Positions 1-9,086 of a DNA stretch of 64,000 nucleotides are shown piece after piece. The stretch is from Corynebacterium heidelbergense. Lineage in GTDB: Bacteria; Actinomycetota; Actinomycetes; Mycobacteriales; Mycobacteriaceae. The stretch covers positions 1,612,001 to 1,676,000 of the forward strand of contig NZ_CP063191.1 of NCBI RefSeq assembly GCF_028609845.1. The letters are read 5' to 3'. Each line of letters starts with the position of its first letter. The first letter of the stretch is position 1. The notes below the pieces were generated by a model. It was given only the letters and a program-made list of their open reading frames with translations, was not told where the DNA came from and made no database searches. Made by a program: the position numbers and the translations under genes.

Positions 1-868
1 GCCCCATCGACCAGGTGTCCTCCTGCCAGGAGGCGCAGGCCATCGGCAGGTCCACTGTCATAGGCCCATCACCGTACGTCGCACCGGTCGACCCCGGCTG
101 GACGTAAATGTAGCCGTCGAGGAGCCCATCGACGATCCGGTACCGGCCGGACGCGCTGCCGCCGTTACCCAAGCCAGCGACGGTCCCGCCCGAGGTTCCA
201 TTCGGTACCCCCGTGCCGTAGAACCGCAGCGTCGGCGTCCACAGTTTCCAGGGGTTGGACTGCGTACCCACAGACCGCCACACCCCGTCATCATCGAGCC
301 GCTTCGTTAGCTTCCCCTGGTCGGTGGCGATCCACGTGCCCGGGCGGGCATCCAGGAGCGAAGGGGATGACAGCGCCGCGTCAGTGACACGCAGCGGGCC
401 ACCGTCGCCGCCCCACGTCCGGTAATCCGTCAAATTCGCGACGGTCGTCGACCCTGCGTTGACCTGCACCACGCACACGAGCGCGTCGTACAGCACCCCC
501 GGGATGCGGTTAATTTGGGCCGTGTTCGGCGCCGAGCTGGTGTTCACCGGAACGGTGGACGAGGTGCCCTTCACCACCGCAAGCCGCTGCGTCGCCGAAC
601 TCCAATCAATGCGGATGACGATCGCGTCCCAGCGGGACCCCGACGACTGCGAGTCGCACGAGATGGTTTCCGTACCCGTCGATCGGATCCTCGTACCCCC
701 AGCGAAACCGGCGCCCGATGACACGGACACGGTCCGGCTCGACCCCGCCGACGGGCGCAGGTCATTCGGCGAGTCAACCTTGAACCGGGCGGTGAGGATC
801 TGGGACATGTCCGCGTACTGCGCCGGGCCGATCGTCGTGTTCGATGTGGCCAGGGCCGTGATCGCCAT
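1..868 (-). CDS. Phage minor tail / tail-tip structural protein (partial)
   Basis: The reading frame is open from an ATG at 868 to the window edge, so at least 289 residues are present and the C-terminus is missing. It begins MAITALATSNTTIGPAQYAD, followed by stretches rich in Ser, Thr, Gly and Asn and a Gly-rich stretch near the cut end, as is usual for beta-rich distal tail or receptor-binding proteins. It lies 6 bases downstream of the Gp37-like tail protein in the late operon, so a role in the baseplate or adhesion device is inferred from position. No enzymatic motif was seen. Confidence 0.75.
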   Translation of the reverse strand, partial: MAITALATSNTTIGPAQYADMSQILTARFKVDSPNDLRPSAGSSRTVSVSSGAGFAGGTRIRSTGTETISCDSQSSGSRWDAIVIRIDWSSATQRLAVVKGTSSTVPVNTSSAPNTAQINRIPGVLYDALVCVVQVNAGSTTVANLTDYRTWGGDGGPLRVTDAALSSPSLLDARPGTWIATDQGKLTKRLDDDGVWRSVGTQSNPWKLWTPTLRFYGTGVPNGTSGGTVAGLGNGGSASGRYRIVDGLLDGYIYVQPGSTGATYGDGPMTVDLPMACASWQEDTWSMG

Positions 869-874
869 ACGCTG

Positions 875-2080
875 CTACCTCCGCTGCTGCTGGCCCAGGC
901 GCTTATCGAGGTCCAGGACCGTGCTGTATAAATCTCGCTCACGAGTATCAGGGGTAGCCACCTTCGGGACGACGGTTAGCGACACCGGCGTGAGCGTCGC
1001 CGTCACCTCCGTGATCACCTGCTCGATCGACCCGATACCCTCAAGCTCGACGCTGGCGTAGTCGCCCACGTCGTATTGGCGCGGGTACAGCCCATCGGAG
1101 CCGAACTCCCACACAGCAGCCGGGCTTGCTGCGATGTCCGCCGACACGACGGGCCCCGTTTTCGCGAGTTCGTCCAGACCCACCTGCTGCAGGTCGTCGC
1201 CATCCGAGCTGGCGGAGGTGTACCCCTCCCTCCGGGCCCACGGTGAGCCCGGCTCGTCATCCGCGACCACCTCCACGAACTTCTGGGCGGTTTTCTCCCC
1301 CTTATCACCCACGATCATCCTCGTCGCCGTGGCCCGCGTGTGCCTCAACTGCCATTTCTCCAGCTCCTCCGCCCGGGCGGACCACACCAGGCCGGGCTGC
1401 CGCCGGTACGGCTGCACGTCGGCGATGATCGTCGGACGTGTCAGCGGCAGGTCACCCACCGGGCCGTCACCCGGGAGCCACGCATCTAGGCGCAGCCGGT
1501 AGCCGGTGCCAGCCAGCGCCTTGTCGACGAGGTCGGATACCGAGTCGTTCCTCGACCGGACAGTGACCGTCGGGCCCCGCCCGGTATCCGGCTGCACCTG
1601 GATGGGGTGGCCCAACCGCGCGGCGCCGAGCTGCACCAGGCGCTTCACCACCGTCTCCACCGGCCCCGTCAGCACGAACTCCTCGGCGGACTGCTGCAGC
1701 GACAGCGGCTGGTCCGGCACGGGCGGTATCAGCTGCCCCTCGAGCATCGACCATGGGGACGCGGTCGCCACCCTGATCCGCACGTCGTGGATCTGATCCG
1801 ACTCGGCAAACGGCACAGCCTCCACCACCGAGGAAACATGCCTCTTCCCGTTCAGGTTCACCACAACCAGCATCGCACCATCAGCGGGGATCAGAGACCG
1901 GGTCAGGTCCGTGAGCGGCGATTCGATAAGGACCGTCCCAGAGCCGCGATCAGCCCACGTCACCTCGATCTTCTCCGACAACTCGAGGCGCCCCACGGGC
2001 CCGTCGCCGTCCCACGGCCAAATCTCCACCACCATCGGGTCCCATGTCGGACCCCGCGAGGTGTTGTACATCGTCGCCAT
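875..2080 (-). CDS. Siphovirus Gp37-like tail protein
   Basis: This 401-residue protein follows the distal-tail protein gene in the tail cluster. Its N-terminus, with VEIW followed by a charged GPVGRLELSEKIEV stretch, resembles the Siphovirus ReqiPepy6 Gp37-like family, which occupies the tail-associated (Tal) position of actinophages. No signal peptide or transmembrane segment is visible. The start is the ATG at 2080, with a GGAGG-type ribosome site just upstream. A role at the tail tip, near the tape-measure exit, is inferred from gene order and family resemblance. Confidence 0.7.
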   Translation of the reverse strand: MATMYNTSRGPTWDPMVVEIWPWDGDGPVGRLELSEKIEVTWADRGSGTVLIESPLTDLTRSLIPADGAMLVVVNLNGKRHVSSVVEAVPFAESDQIHDVRIRVATASPWSMLEGQLIPPVPDQPLSLQQSAEEFVLTGPVETVVKRLVQLGAARLGHPIQVQPDTGRGPTVTVRSRNDSVSDLVDKALAGTGYRLRLDAWLPGDGPVGDLPLTRPTIIADVQPYRRQPGLVWSARAEELEKWQLRHTRATATRMIVGDKGEKTAQKFVEVVADDEPGSPWARREGYTSASSDGDDLQQVGLDELAKTGPVVSADIAASPAAVWEFGSDGLYPRQYDVGDYASVELEGIGSIEQVITEVTATLTPVSLTVVPKVATPDTRERDLYSTVLDLDKRLGQQQRR

Positions 2081-2092
2081 CAGCCACTCCTC

Positions 2093-2980
2093 CTAGAACG
2101 GGCGCGCGAACTGCTCGCGGGCCGTCACGATCACAGCACTATCGGCTGTCATGCCCTCGGCGGTGATGGTCAGCGGGATACGGTCACCCACCGGCATCGG
2201 CGCGAACGTTCCCGACAGCTTCCCGTACCTGTTCTCCCCACTGCCCGCCTCGATCGCGTATCGGTCGCCCGGGGCAGTCGACACCACTACCTGCTCGCCG
2301 GAGGGGATCGCCCCGTCGTAGGCGAGGACGCCACCCTCCACGCCGAACCGGACGCTGGTTAGCGGCCCGACGAGTGTCCACGTCAGCCACACCGGTCCCT
2401 GCCCAGAATTGGCGATGAAAAGATCGGTCGCTGCGGTGGCGGACGCGATGTACAGGGGCCACCCGTAGCCCCGCGTGCCGTAGAACGGCTCCCCCTCCCC
2501 GGCGACGACGTCGGAGGCGAATCGGACTGACTGCTCCGGTCCGGACCAGTACGACGAGGGGCTGGTCAGTAGCCACGCCTCACCCGGGGTGTCGTCGAGT
2601 CCGGCGCCCGGGTCGTACGGGTATTCGGTGCCGGGGGTGTCCCGCAGCCGTGCGGCGAGCTCCCGCACCTCCCCATCAGACCGAGTGACGCGGAGTACAC
2701 CCATGTCGAACGGGCTGTTCGCCAGCGACCACCACTCGTCGGCGAGGCGGTAGTACTCCGTGCCCGTCTTTTGGTCGGCGACGAGGACTTTGAGAGACGG
2801 TTCGGCGCGCTTGACCTGCGCCCCAGCCCACTGCGACCCGCCACGCACGTAGGTGTGTTCGATCGGCGAGAGGGTGAAATCGGATTGATCCACGTCGAGG
2901 AGCACCCCCTCGGTGCCGGACGTGAGGTCCCATTTTTTCCCCCGGTGGTCGATCCATTCCACGGTCAGGTGCTCGGCCAT
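2093..2980 (-). CDS. Distal tail (Dit-like) / minor tail protein
   Basis: A 295-residue protein directly downstream of the tape-measure gene. Its ATG overlaps the tape-measure stop by one base (TAATG), indicating translational coupling. The N-terminus (LTVEWIDHRGKKWDLT, then GVLLD) and a central region with many Trp and Tyr residues fit the first minor tail proteins of actinophages, which normally act as the distal-tail hub. The C-terminal half is beta-rich and may be a galectin-like domain. The position is decisive; sequence identity to a named family is less certain. Confidence 0.7.
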   Translation of the reverse strand: MAEHLTVEWIDHRGKKWDLTSGTEGVLLDVDQSDFTLSPIEHTYVRGGSQWAGAQVKRAEPSLKVLVADQKTGTEYYRLADEWWSLANSPFDMGVLRVTRSDGEVRELAARLRDTPGTEYPYDPGAGLDDTPGEAWLLTSPSSYWSGPEQSVRFASDVVAGEGEPFYGTRGYGWPLYIASATAATDLFIANSGQGPVWLTWTLVGPLTSVRFGVEGGVLAYDGAIPSGEQVVVSTAPGDRYAIEAGSGENRYGKLSGTFAPMPVGDRIPLTITAEGMTADSAVIVTAREQFARPF

Positions 2981-5886
2981 TACGCGCCGCCTCCTCGAAT
3001 CCTCGCCTTGAGCTGCATTTCTTCCGCTTCCCGGATCGGTTTATTCGGGTCGGCGGCGACGATCGTGCCGATCGACACGGAGTAGTCCGCGCCCACTCGC
3101 GCCCCAGGACCACCGAGGGCGGACACGTCCGCCTTGTACCCGGATAAGTTCGCAGACGCGGCTTGCATGAGCCGGCTTGACGAGGCCGCGGCCTGCCCGA
3201 TGGTGTCGTCGATACCTGCGGCGAAGGCGGTGCCGAGGCTCCGCCCGGAGTACAGTACCCATCCCCGCCCCGAGAATGGGCCGGTCTTCGCAGGTGAGAA
3301 CGGAAACAGATTTCTCGCGGCGCTGACGACCTTGCCAGCGGCGCTAGCGACGCTCCCGACCATGGAGAGGATGCCGTCGATGAAACCCTGGACCAGGGCA
3401 CGACCCGAGGAAGCCAGCAGGGACCCCACGTTGCCGAGGGCCGCGACCGCCCTACCAGGAAGACCAGCCACCCACGTCACGGCTTGATTAACTCCGCTGG
3501 CGAACGCGTTGCTGACCGACGCCCACATCTGCGTGGCCTTAGCAATCGCCGATGATGCGAGGTTGGTGAAGAAACCGAGGATCGCCGACACCCACCCGGC
3601 GACCACGCCAATGACCGTCGCCACGAGGTTCACGAACCCGGCAATCACAATCGCCACAAAGGAAATGATTGCGGCGACGGCCTGCGCCACGAAGCCGATG
3701 ATCACCGCCGCTAGCTGGAGGAACACCCCCACCACCTGCAGGACGATGGAGATCACCGGCATGATCGCCGCGATGATGTTCGCGAACGCCGTCGCAAGCG
3801 AGATGATGGCGGGCATCAGCGCGTTGATCACCGGCACGAGCGCGCTGATTATTGTCGTCGCGAGGTTGATGATGATCGGCAGGATCTGCATCAACACGGG
3901 CATGAGCGCGCCGATCAGGATCCCCGCGATCTGGATGATCGCCGGTAGCAGCGGCATGAGGGCCTGCAGCAGCTGCATGAACGCGGCCGCGATCTGCGGC
4001 ACGAGCGGGGCGATCATCGAGATTGCCTGCTGCAATGCCCCGCCGATTAGCTCCGCCATTTGCTGCAGGTAAGGGGCGACCATCTGCACCGCCTGCCCCA
4101 GGAGCTGGAACAGGGGCGTGAGTGCCTGCAGGGCAGATGCGAGGACCGTTCCGATGATCTGCGCGATCTGCCCGATGATGGGCGCGAGCGTGCTGAAGAT
4201 CTGCCCCACCACGGAGATGACCGGCGCGAGCGCCTGCACCGCAGGGGCCAGGCCAGCGACGATTTGAGCGATCAGCTGCCCCAGCACGGGGAGGATCGGG
4301 GCGATGGCCATGCCGATCGCGCTGATCGCCGATGCCAGGGGCTGAAACGCCGGGGCCAGCGCCGCCAGACCCTGCCCAAGCGACGACAGCAGGGTCGAAA
4401 TCATCGGGGCTAGAGACGCCAGCGCGGCGCCCAGCGGCTGGATAGCTGGGGCGATGGATGCCAGGCCCTGACCTAGCCCGTCGACGATGGTGGAGATGGC
4501 TGGGGCGAGTGTGGTCACTAGTCCCGCGATCGCGGGCGCGACAGTCCCGGTGATGATGCCAGCTAGCTGCCCGAAGATCGGCAGAACCGCAGCTACGGCG
4601 GTGGACATTGAGCTGAAGAAGCTGGTCATGGCCGACATGCCCTGAGCGCTCTGCACCCACCGGCTGGTCGCGGCGATGGCTTGCCCGATCACGCCGAGGA
4701 ACGGCATCCCCGCGCTGCTCATTGCGGAGAACACGCCGCCGACGATGCTGCCGAGCTGCTGGACGACGGTCCACAGCTGCGACGCTTTCTGCACGGCACT
4801 ATCGAAGAACGCCGCCATCGACCCATCCGCAAAGGCGGTCTGCATGGACTGGGACCAGCCCTGCGCAACGGCCTGGAATTTCTGCGTCAGCTCCGCGAAG
4901 ATCGGCGCGGCGGTCGCCCCAATTAGCAGCACGCCCTTGGCGATGTCTGCGAAGGCATACGACATCGCCCCGGCTGCGGCGCGGGACCCGTCGAGGAGCT
5001 GCGTAAACGCCGCAAGGCCTTGCCCCCTGGATACGAAGCTCACGAGGTTGGACGCTGCGGTGCCCATGTCGGAAGCCAGACCCGACATCGCCGACCGAAC
5101 AGGCCCAATGAGCGCCGCAAGATCGCCGATGTTCGTCAGGTTGGCCCAGAAATTCTGCTGGACCTGCTCCTTGATGCCCTTCAGCTCATTCTTCAAGCCG
5201 AAAAGCGCCGTAGCCCCAGCTTGGGCAGCGGGCGGCATGTCCTTGATCGCCTCGGCGAACGCGGCCGGGTCGGCGGCTTTGAGGGCATCGCCCATGCCAG
5301 ACATGGCCATTTTCAGGGTGCCAATAGCCATTGCGGCGGACCCGAGCGCAGCCGGGCCCATCGCCAGACCTAGAGCCCCGATCGGCACGAGCGCCTGGGC
5401 TGCAGCGGTGCCGATCGCAGCGACCGGAGCGGCGATACCAGCCACGGCGACAGTAGCCGCCCCGGCAATCGCCGTCATCTGCCCGAGGCTCCCCACGACC
5501 CCGGTGAGCGCTCCGCGAGCAGAAGAGCCGAACGCCCCGAACGCACCGGCCAGCCGGTCAGCGAACGAGCGGTCGACGTTCATCTTCACGTCGATGTCAC
5601 CCGCCGCTGCCTGCGCCTCCGACACGGCCCGACGAGCCGACCCCACCAACCTCGACGCGTCGGTATCCATCCCCACCTGCAGGTCGCGCGACGCAGCCTC
5701 CGCCGATCGCACCGCCCGGTTCACCGACTGGGCTAGTCCCCGCTCGTCCGCCTCGAGCTTCACCTGCAGGCGGGTAGTCTTCTCGATCCGGTCGAGGTAC
5801 TTCTTCAGGGACGCCGCGAATTTCGAGGTGTCCGGTAGGACGCGGACAGACGCGCGCCCTACCTCTACGCCACCTGGTCCTGCCAT
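2980..5886 (-). CDS. Phage tail tape measure protein
   Basis: At 968 residues this is the largest phage gene in the window. The first about 120 residues are charged and helical, with basic Arg/Lys patches. Residues from about 130 to 860 form a long series of hydrophobic Ala/Ile/Leu/Val helices, many with a repeated LAPxIxxIxxxLG-like pattern near residues 440-650. The C-terminal 120 residues are again polar. This is the standard layout of tape measure proteins, which set tail length and take part in DNA injection. It follows the frameshifted chaperone genes by 3 bases, as expected. Confidence 0.95.
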   Translation of the reverse strand: MAGPGGVEVGRASVRVLPDTSKFAASLKKYLDRIEKTTRLQVKLEADERGLAQSVNRAVRSAEAASRDLQVGMDTDASRLVGSARRAVSEAQAAAGDIDVKMNVDRSFADRLAGAFGAFGSSARGALTGVVGSLGQMTAIAGAATVAVAGIAAPVAAIGTAAAQALVPIGALGLAMGPAALGSAAMAIGTLKMAMSGMGDALKAADPAAFAEAIKDMPPAAQAGATALFGLKNELKGIKEQVQQNFWANLTNIGDLAALIGPVRSAMSGLASDMGTAASNLVSFVSRGQGLAAFTQLLDGSRAAAGAMSYAFADIAKGVLLIGATAAPIFAELTQKFQAVAQGWSQSMQTAFADGSMAAFFDSAVQKASQLWTVVQQLGSIVGGVFSAMSSAGMPFLGVIGQAIAATSRWVQSAQGMSAMTSFFSSMSTAVAAVLPIFGQLAGIITGTVAPAIAGLVTTLAPAISTIVDGLGQGLASIAPAIQPLGAALASLAPMISTLLSSLGQGLAALAPAFQPLASAISAIGMAIAPILPVLGQLIAQIVAGLAPAVQALAPVISVVGQIFSTLAPIIGQIAQIIGTVLASALQALTPLFQLLGQAVQMVAPYLQQMAELIGGALQQAISMIAPLVPQIAAAFMQLLQALMPLLPAIIQIAGILIGALMPVLMQILPIIINLATTIISALVPVINALMPAIISLATAFANIIAAIMPVISIVLQVVGVFLQLAAVIIGFVAQAVAAIISFVAIVIAGFVNLVATVIGVVAGWVSAILGFFTNLASSAIAKATQMWASVSNAFASGVNQAVTWVAGLPGRAVAALGNVGSLLASSGRALVQGFIDGILSMVGSVASAAGKVVSAARNLFPFSPAKTGPFSGRGWVLYSGRSLGTAFAAGIDDTIGQAAASSSRLMQAASANLSGYKADVSALGGPGARVGADYSVSIGTIVAADPNKPIREAEEMQLKARIRGGGA

Positions 5887-5889
5887 GAT

Positions 5890-6770
5890 CTACCTCAGCT
5901 CCGCTCGTCCATCATCCCCAGCCAGGCTACGAAGCTGGGCGAACCGCTTGGCCCTTTCGCGACGCTTCTGCGCTACCCGCCCGGGGTAGTCATGCCACTC
6001 TCGGAACTTCGGGCGCTTTCCCTTCCCCTGGGAGGCGTACATCACCCGCAGCGCCTCCACGCCGTTACGCAGGTCGAACAGGAGGTAGTCCTGGTCTGTC
6101 CACCCACGGCCACCCGCGTACCCCTGGATCCGGGCGGCGTACCGCGATGATGCTGGTAGCCCTGCGATGAGCAGTAGAACCTCCGCCGGATGCCACCGCG
6201 CCACCACCTCCGTCAGCCGTAGGTGGTAGTGCTCCTGGAAGTCTGGGACTAGCGCGCTACCGAAGAGTTCTACCTGCTCATGCAGGGCGATTAGTTTCCC
6301 AGTTGCTCCGCCATCACGCTGAAAGCGTCCATCAACGCTTGTTCGCCGTTCTCCTGGGCGCACAGCCACCGCTCCATCTCGGCGCGGTCCTTAGCCCGGT
6401 CGAGCAGCATTGCCTCCGCCTTGGAGAACAGCTCGTCGACCTTGTCCACGTCGGCGAGCACATCCTCCTCGCTGACGTCGCCGTCCTTCCACGACTCGGG
6501 CATCAGTGCCTGAATCTCCATCATCTGCCTCTTCACGTGGAACCGGGCGGACGGCAGAGTGCCCTGCATCGACCGGAACGCGGGTAGGCCATCGAGGTTT
6601 ACGGTCGACCGCTCCCCGCCCGGCGACGTGGCGGCGTACTCGGGCCCGACCGACGCGAGCGCGGGCGTTTCGTCCGGGGTGGCATCCACAGGGGCCTGCG
6701 GGGCGTAGTCAGTAGCCGTGGCGGTGGCACGGTCGGCATGGTCAGCAGCGGACTCGGCGGGGCTGGTCAC
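5890..6770 (-). CDS. Tail assembly chaperone fusion (gpGT-type) made by -1 frameshift
   Basis: The downstream frame (5890-6369) has no credible ribosome site of its own and overlaps the upstream chaperone frame. At the end of the upstream frame the codons CTG GGA AAC TAA contain the heptamer G GGA AAC, a canonical X XXY YYZ slippery site. A -1 slip continues as GKLIALHEQVELF, which is the body of the downstream frame. The product would be the upstream 157 or so residues fused to about 136 more, equivalent to lambda gpGT, which loads the tape measure during tail assembly. The 5890-6300 part is therefore an extension domain, not an independent gene. Confidence 0.85.
6291..6770 (-). CDS. Tail assembly chaperone, short form (gpG-type)
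   Basis: This 159-residue acidic protein lies between the major tail protein and the tape measure gene, the constant place for tail assembly chaperones. Its N-terminal 60 residues are Ala/Thr/Pro-rich and probably disordered. The remainder is helical and acidic (ESWKDGDVSEEDVLADVDKV). It ends MAEQLGN directly after a slippery heptamer, so most ribosomes stop here and a minority make the longer fusion. Start ATG at 6770; a GAGGAG ribosome site precedes it. Confidence 0.85.
   Translation of the reverse strand: MTSPAESAADHADRATATATDYAPQAPVDATPDETPALASVGPEYAATSPGGERSTVNLDGLPAFRSMQGTLPSARFHVKRQMMEIQALMPESWKDGDVSEEDVLADVDKVDELFSKAEAMLLDRAKDRAEMERWLCAQENGEQALMDAFSVMAEQLGN
6294..6300 (-). other. Programmed -1 ribosomal frameshift site GGGAAAC
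   Basis: On the minus strand the last sense codons of the short chaperone read CTG GGA AAC TAA. GGGAAAC satisfies the X XXY YYZ rule and lies in the correct phase immediately before the stop. The -1 frame downstream stays open for about 136 codons and is protein-like. Programmed slippage at this point is conserved in function across tailed phages. Confidence 0.85.
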
Positions 6771-6786
6771 AGTCTGGTCTCCTCAC

Positions 6787-6836
6787 AAAGAAAAAAAGGG
6801 GGCATGTACCGCGCCATCATGCGCAGCACACACCCA
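6787..6836 (-). terminator. Rho-independent terminator after major tail protein
   Basis: On the minus strand an imperfect stem of about nine pairs (GGGTGTGTG against TACATGCCC with G-U pairs) is followed by a run of seven T residues. It sits in the only sizeable gap of the tail operon, between the abundant major tail protein and the chaperones. It probably lowers transcription into the chaperone and tape measure genes rather than ending the operon. Confidence 0.6.
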
Positions 6837-6854
6837 CCAAGAGCCGGAACGCGA

Positions 6855-7445
6855 CTAACCGCCCACAGGAGTGGACTTCAGCCACTGGGCGATCACGTTG
6901 CCCTTTGGCTTACCCGTGATGCTCATGACCGTGTACTTCACGGGCATGCCAGCGAACTTCTCCGGGTCCAGCTCGATGCTGTCATCCGGGGACGTGCTGG
7001 TCTTGTAGTAGTGGATACCGACTGCCCCATCACCCTCGATCAGCAGCACCAACATCGCCACGTCCGTGGACGAGTACACCTGCGGCATCTCGAACCGGCC
7101 GTCAGCGCCGACGACGCGGCCCGGGCCGAAGCGGTGCGTCAGCGGCTCCTCGGTCCACTGAATCGGGATGACCGAGATCGAATCGGTGATCTTCGTCTTC
7201 GTCATCCGCAACGCAGAGTTCTCCCACGCCCCCTTCGTCTCACCACCGTCGGTGTCGGTGTTGAATTTCGGCAGGTCGTCTTCGCTGGTGTACCCCAGCG
7301 GGGAGTATGCACCCAGCTGACCGACCGCACCGTCAGCTACCCAGGTGTTGATCGCGTCAGCGGTCGGCGGCTCCGTCCCGACGGGCGCGATCAGCACCGC
7401 GCCACGACCCGGGATTAGGACCGCATCATCCTTGTATGCGCCCAT
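6855..7445 (-). CDS. Major tail tube protein
   Basis: A 196-residue protein placed between the tail terminator gene and the tail chaperones. It begins MGAYKDDAVLIPGRGAVLIA, a typical start for actinophage major tail proteins (phage tail tube family), and is followed by a terminator hairpin, fitting a highly expressed structural gene. The start ATG at 7445 overlaps the preceding gene's stop. Function is assigned from length, gene order and the N-terminal pattern. Confidence 0.8.
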   Translation of the reverse strand: MGAYKDDAVLIPGRGAVLIAPVGTEPPTADAINTWVADGAVGQLGAYSPLGYTSEDDLPKFNTDTDGGETKGAWENSALRMTKTKITDSISVIPIQWTEEPLTHRFGPGRVVGADGRFEMPQVYSSTDVAMLVLLIEGDGAVGIHYYKTSTSPDDSIELDPEKFAGMPVKYTVMSITGKPKGNVIAQWLKSTPVGG

Positions 7446-7864
7446 CAGGCAATTCCTTCCCTCCGCATGATCGCGGAGTATCGAGAGACCAGGGCCTCCG
7501 CCCCAGTAGGAGTGTGTGGCGACAGTCGGACCGGCTCGCTGTCACAGATCACGCTAGAGACCCGCACGCCATCGACCACGGACAGCGACAGCATCGCGTC
7601 CGCCACTGCCCACGCCCCCTCCGCAGCCGCGTCATAGTCCGGGCCGGTGGTGACCAGGGATACCTCCACGCGGAATGCCCACCGCTGACCCGGTTGCCCG
7701 CCGATCGGGGCGGCGTTGGTGATGTCGACGACTGTGACCACCTCCTCGCCGGTGTAGGTGGCGTCCCTCCCAAGCTGAACAGAGTGGCCCGTACCGGCGC
7801 GGATCAGCCCTTCCCGTACGACAAGTGCCGGGTCGATCCGCTGGTGGTGTGGTTGGTTCGTCAT
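7445..7864 (-). CDS. Tail terminator / tail completion protein
   Basis: This 139-residue protein fills the tail-terminator slot between the head-tail connectors and the major tail protein. It has an alternating beta pattern (RWAFRVEVSLVTTG) and a C-terminal helical segment, consistent with the lambda gpU or HK97 gp10-type fold. Its start overlaps the upstream gene by four bases (ATGA) and its stop overlaps the major tail start. Confident as a head-tail joining protein; the exact family is inferred. Confidence 0.65.
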   Translation of the reverse strand: MTNQPHHQRIDPALVVREGLIRAGTGHSVQLGRDATYTGEEVVTVVDITNAAPIGGQPGQRWAFRVEVSLVTTGPDYDAAAEGAWAVADAMLSLSVVDGVRVSSVICDSEPVRLSPHTPTGAEALVSRYSAIMRREGIA

Positions 7865-8175
7865 CCGATCGCCCTCCGCAGATTGTGCTGTCCCGGCACG
7901 TACCGGCCGGCCTTCCCGCTCTTCGTCGCCGCGAAGTGCCCGAACTCGATAGCAGCGGACGCGGGGTGCGTGTTCGTCACGAGCCGGTCCATCACCCCGC
8001 TACGGCCCCGCGCCGGCTTCACAACGAAAGCATTCGAGTACCGGCCCGTCCGGTGGTGCGCCGCAGCATTGCTTTCCGCCCGCGCGAGGATCCCCGCCGC
8101 CGCCTCATCAAGGAGGGGCTGGATGCCTGCCAATCTGGCGATCTTGGTGCCGGTGCCCTTATAGACCGTGGCCAT
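7861..8175 (-). CDS. Head-tail connector protein (DUF5403-like)
   Basis: A 104-residue protein using the ATG at 8175, which overlaps the previous gene by 17 bases. The longer open frame upstream overlaps that gene much further and is unlikely. Features are an N-terminal helical stretch (LLDEAAAGILARAESNAAAH), a basic middle, and a C-terminal segment with HPASAAIEFGH and KAGRYVPGQHNLRRA. This combination occurs in small connector proteins of actinophages, which join the head-closure ring to the tail terminator. Confidence 0.65.
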   Translation of the reverse strand: MATVYKGTGTKIARLAGIQPLLDEAAAGILARAESNAAAHHRTGRYSNAFVVKPARGRSGVMDRLVTNTHPASAAIEFGHFAATKSGKAGRYVPGQHNLRRAIG

Positions 8176-8536
8176 CACGCACCCCCCGCCGAACCCCGGA
8201 CTGCCGCAGGGCGACCACGTCACGGGCGGTACCCCGCGACCCACGGTGCCGCTTCGGCTCCCCCACCACATTCCACAGCACCCCATCAGCGTCGATGACC
8301 TGCGATAGATCATCACCAGGGAACACCCGCGTGTAGAACCGCTTCAGGTTCAGCACACCAGTCTCACCCGCCGCCGCGTACGCCTGCACGTCCGTCGACG
8401 TGGACTCCTGCATCCGGCCCAGGCACGAAACCCGCCCGATCTCGGTGGGCACGTCCACGCCCCGCTTTCCGGGCCGCATCTCCCGCAGCACCACCACAAC
8501 ACGATCGGTGGCGGACGTGTTCGATCGCAGCCCCAT
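8159..8536 (-). CDS. Head closure / connector protein
   Basis: A 125-residue basic protein whose ATG directly follows the stop of the upstream connector gene (TAGATG), with a strong GGAGG ribosome site inside that gene's last codons. The middle (DDLSQVIDADGVLWNVVGEPKRH) has the strand pattern seen in small head-closure proteins. The C-terminus is Arg-rich. It occupies the second slot after the capsid gene; the name rests mainly on synteny. Confidence 0.6.
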   Translation of the reverse strand: MGLRSNTSATDRVVVVLREMRPGKRGVDVPTEIGRVSCLGRMQESTSTDVQAYAAAGETGVLNLKRFYTRVFPGDDLSQVIDADGVLWNVVGEPKRHRGSRGTARDVVALRQSGVRRGVRDGHGL

Positions 8537-9001
8537 CTACTCCCCCTCCGCGTACCAGGGGAACCTGAACTCGGTACCATCCGGCACGTAGCGGGTGCCC
8601 GTCGTACCAAGGTCACCCCGGTACGTCGAGACGGTGCCCAGCCCGGTGCTGCGGCGCGCGCCACGGTACTCCCGCAGCGTCGCCCGCTCCGACGCGGTGA
8701 AGATATCGGCGCTGGTGACGGACGGGTCCAGGCCGTAGGAGTAATCCCCCTCCGCCTCCCGCGTGTACCGGTCGGGGTTGGTGTAGAGGCGGCGGCAGGC
8801 CAACGCGAGGACCGCCATCGCCCCGGGCGGCACGTCCATGCTCGACGCCCAGTCCCGGCGGGTGATATCCAGCGCCGCCGCCGAGACCACCTCGATCACC
8901 CACGCGGCAAGGCCGTGGTCGATCGGGCCCGAGTCGGAGGTCAGGGACCGCTCGAGATCGGCGAGGTCGACCAGGCGGATGCGGTCCTGCGGTGCAGTCA
9001 C
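8537..9001 (-). CDS. Head-tail adaptor protein
   Basis: This 154-residue protein is the first gene after the major capsid gene, the usual place of the HK97 gp6-type adaptor. The N-terminal two thirds are helical (LVDLADLERSL, AAWVIEVVSAAALDITRRDW) and include the typical segment ALACRRLYTNPDRYTREAEG, common among actinophage connector proteins. The C-terminus is Tyr/Trp-rich. It is separated from the capsid gene by a hairpin. Confidence 0.7.
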   Translation of the reverse strand: MTAPQDRIRLVDLADLERSLTSDSGPIDHGLAAWVIEVVSAAALDITRRDWASSMDVPPGAMAVLALACRRLYTNPDRYTREAEGDYSYGLDPSVTSADIFTASERATLREYRGARRSTGLGTVSTYRGDLGTTGTRYVPDGTEFRFPWYAEGE

Positions 9002-9027
9002 GATCTGTGTCCTTTCGTGTACGCGGA

Positions 9028-9070
9028 AGGCCCGCCCACGGCCACAATGCTGTGGGCATGGGGCGGGCCT
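9028..9070 (-). terminator. Hairpin downstream of major capsid gene
   Basis: A perfect 10-bp inverted repeat (AGGCCCGCCC at 9028-9037 and GGGCGGGCCT at 9061-9070) encloses a second small stem. It starts 17 bases after the capsid stop codon. There is no U-tract, so it may stabilise the capsid transcript or attenuate downstream genes rather than fully terminate. Confidence 0.6.
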
Positions 9071-9086
9071 AAACCGTCCCTAGCTG

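Noticed and set aside
5890..6369. Independent gene for the downstream tail chaperone
   Set aside because: Its ATG has no ribosome site and lies inside the upstream gene; the slippery heptamer explains translation better.
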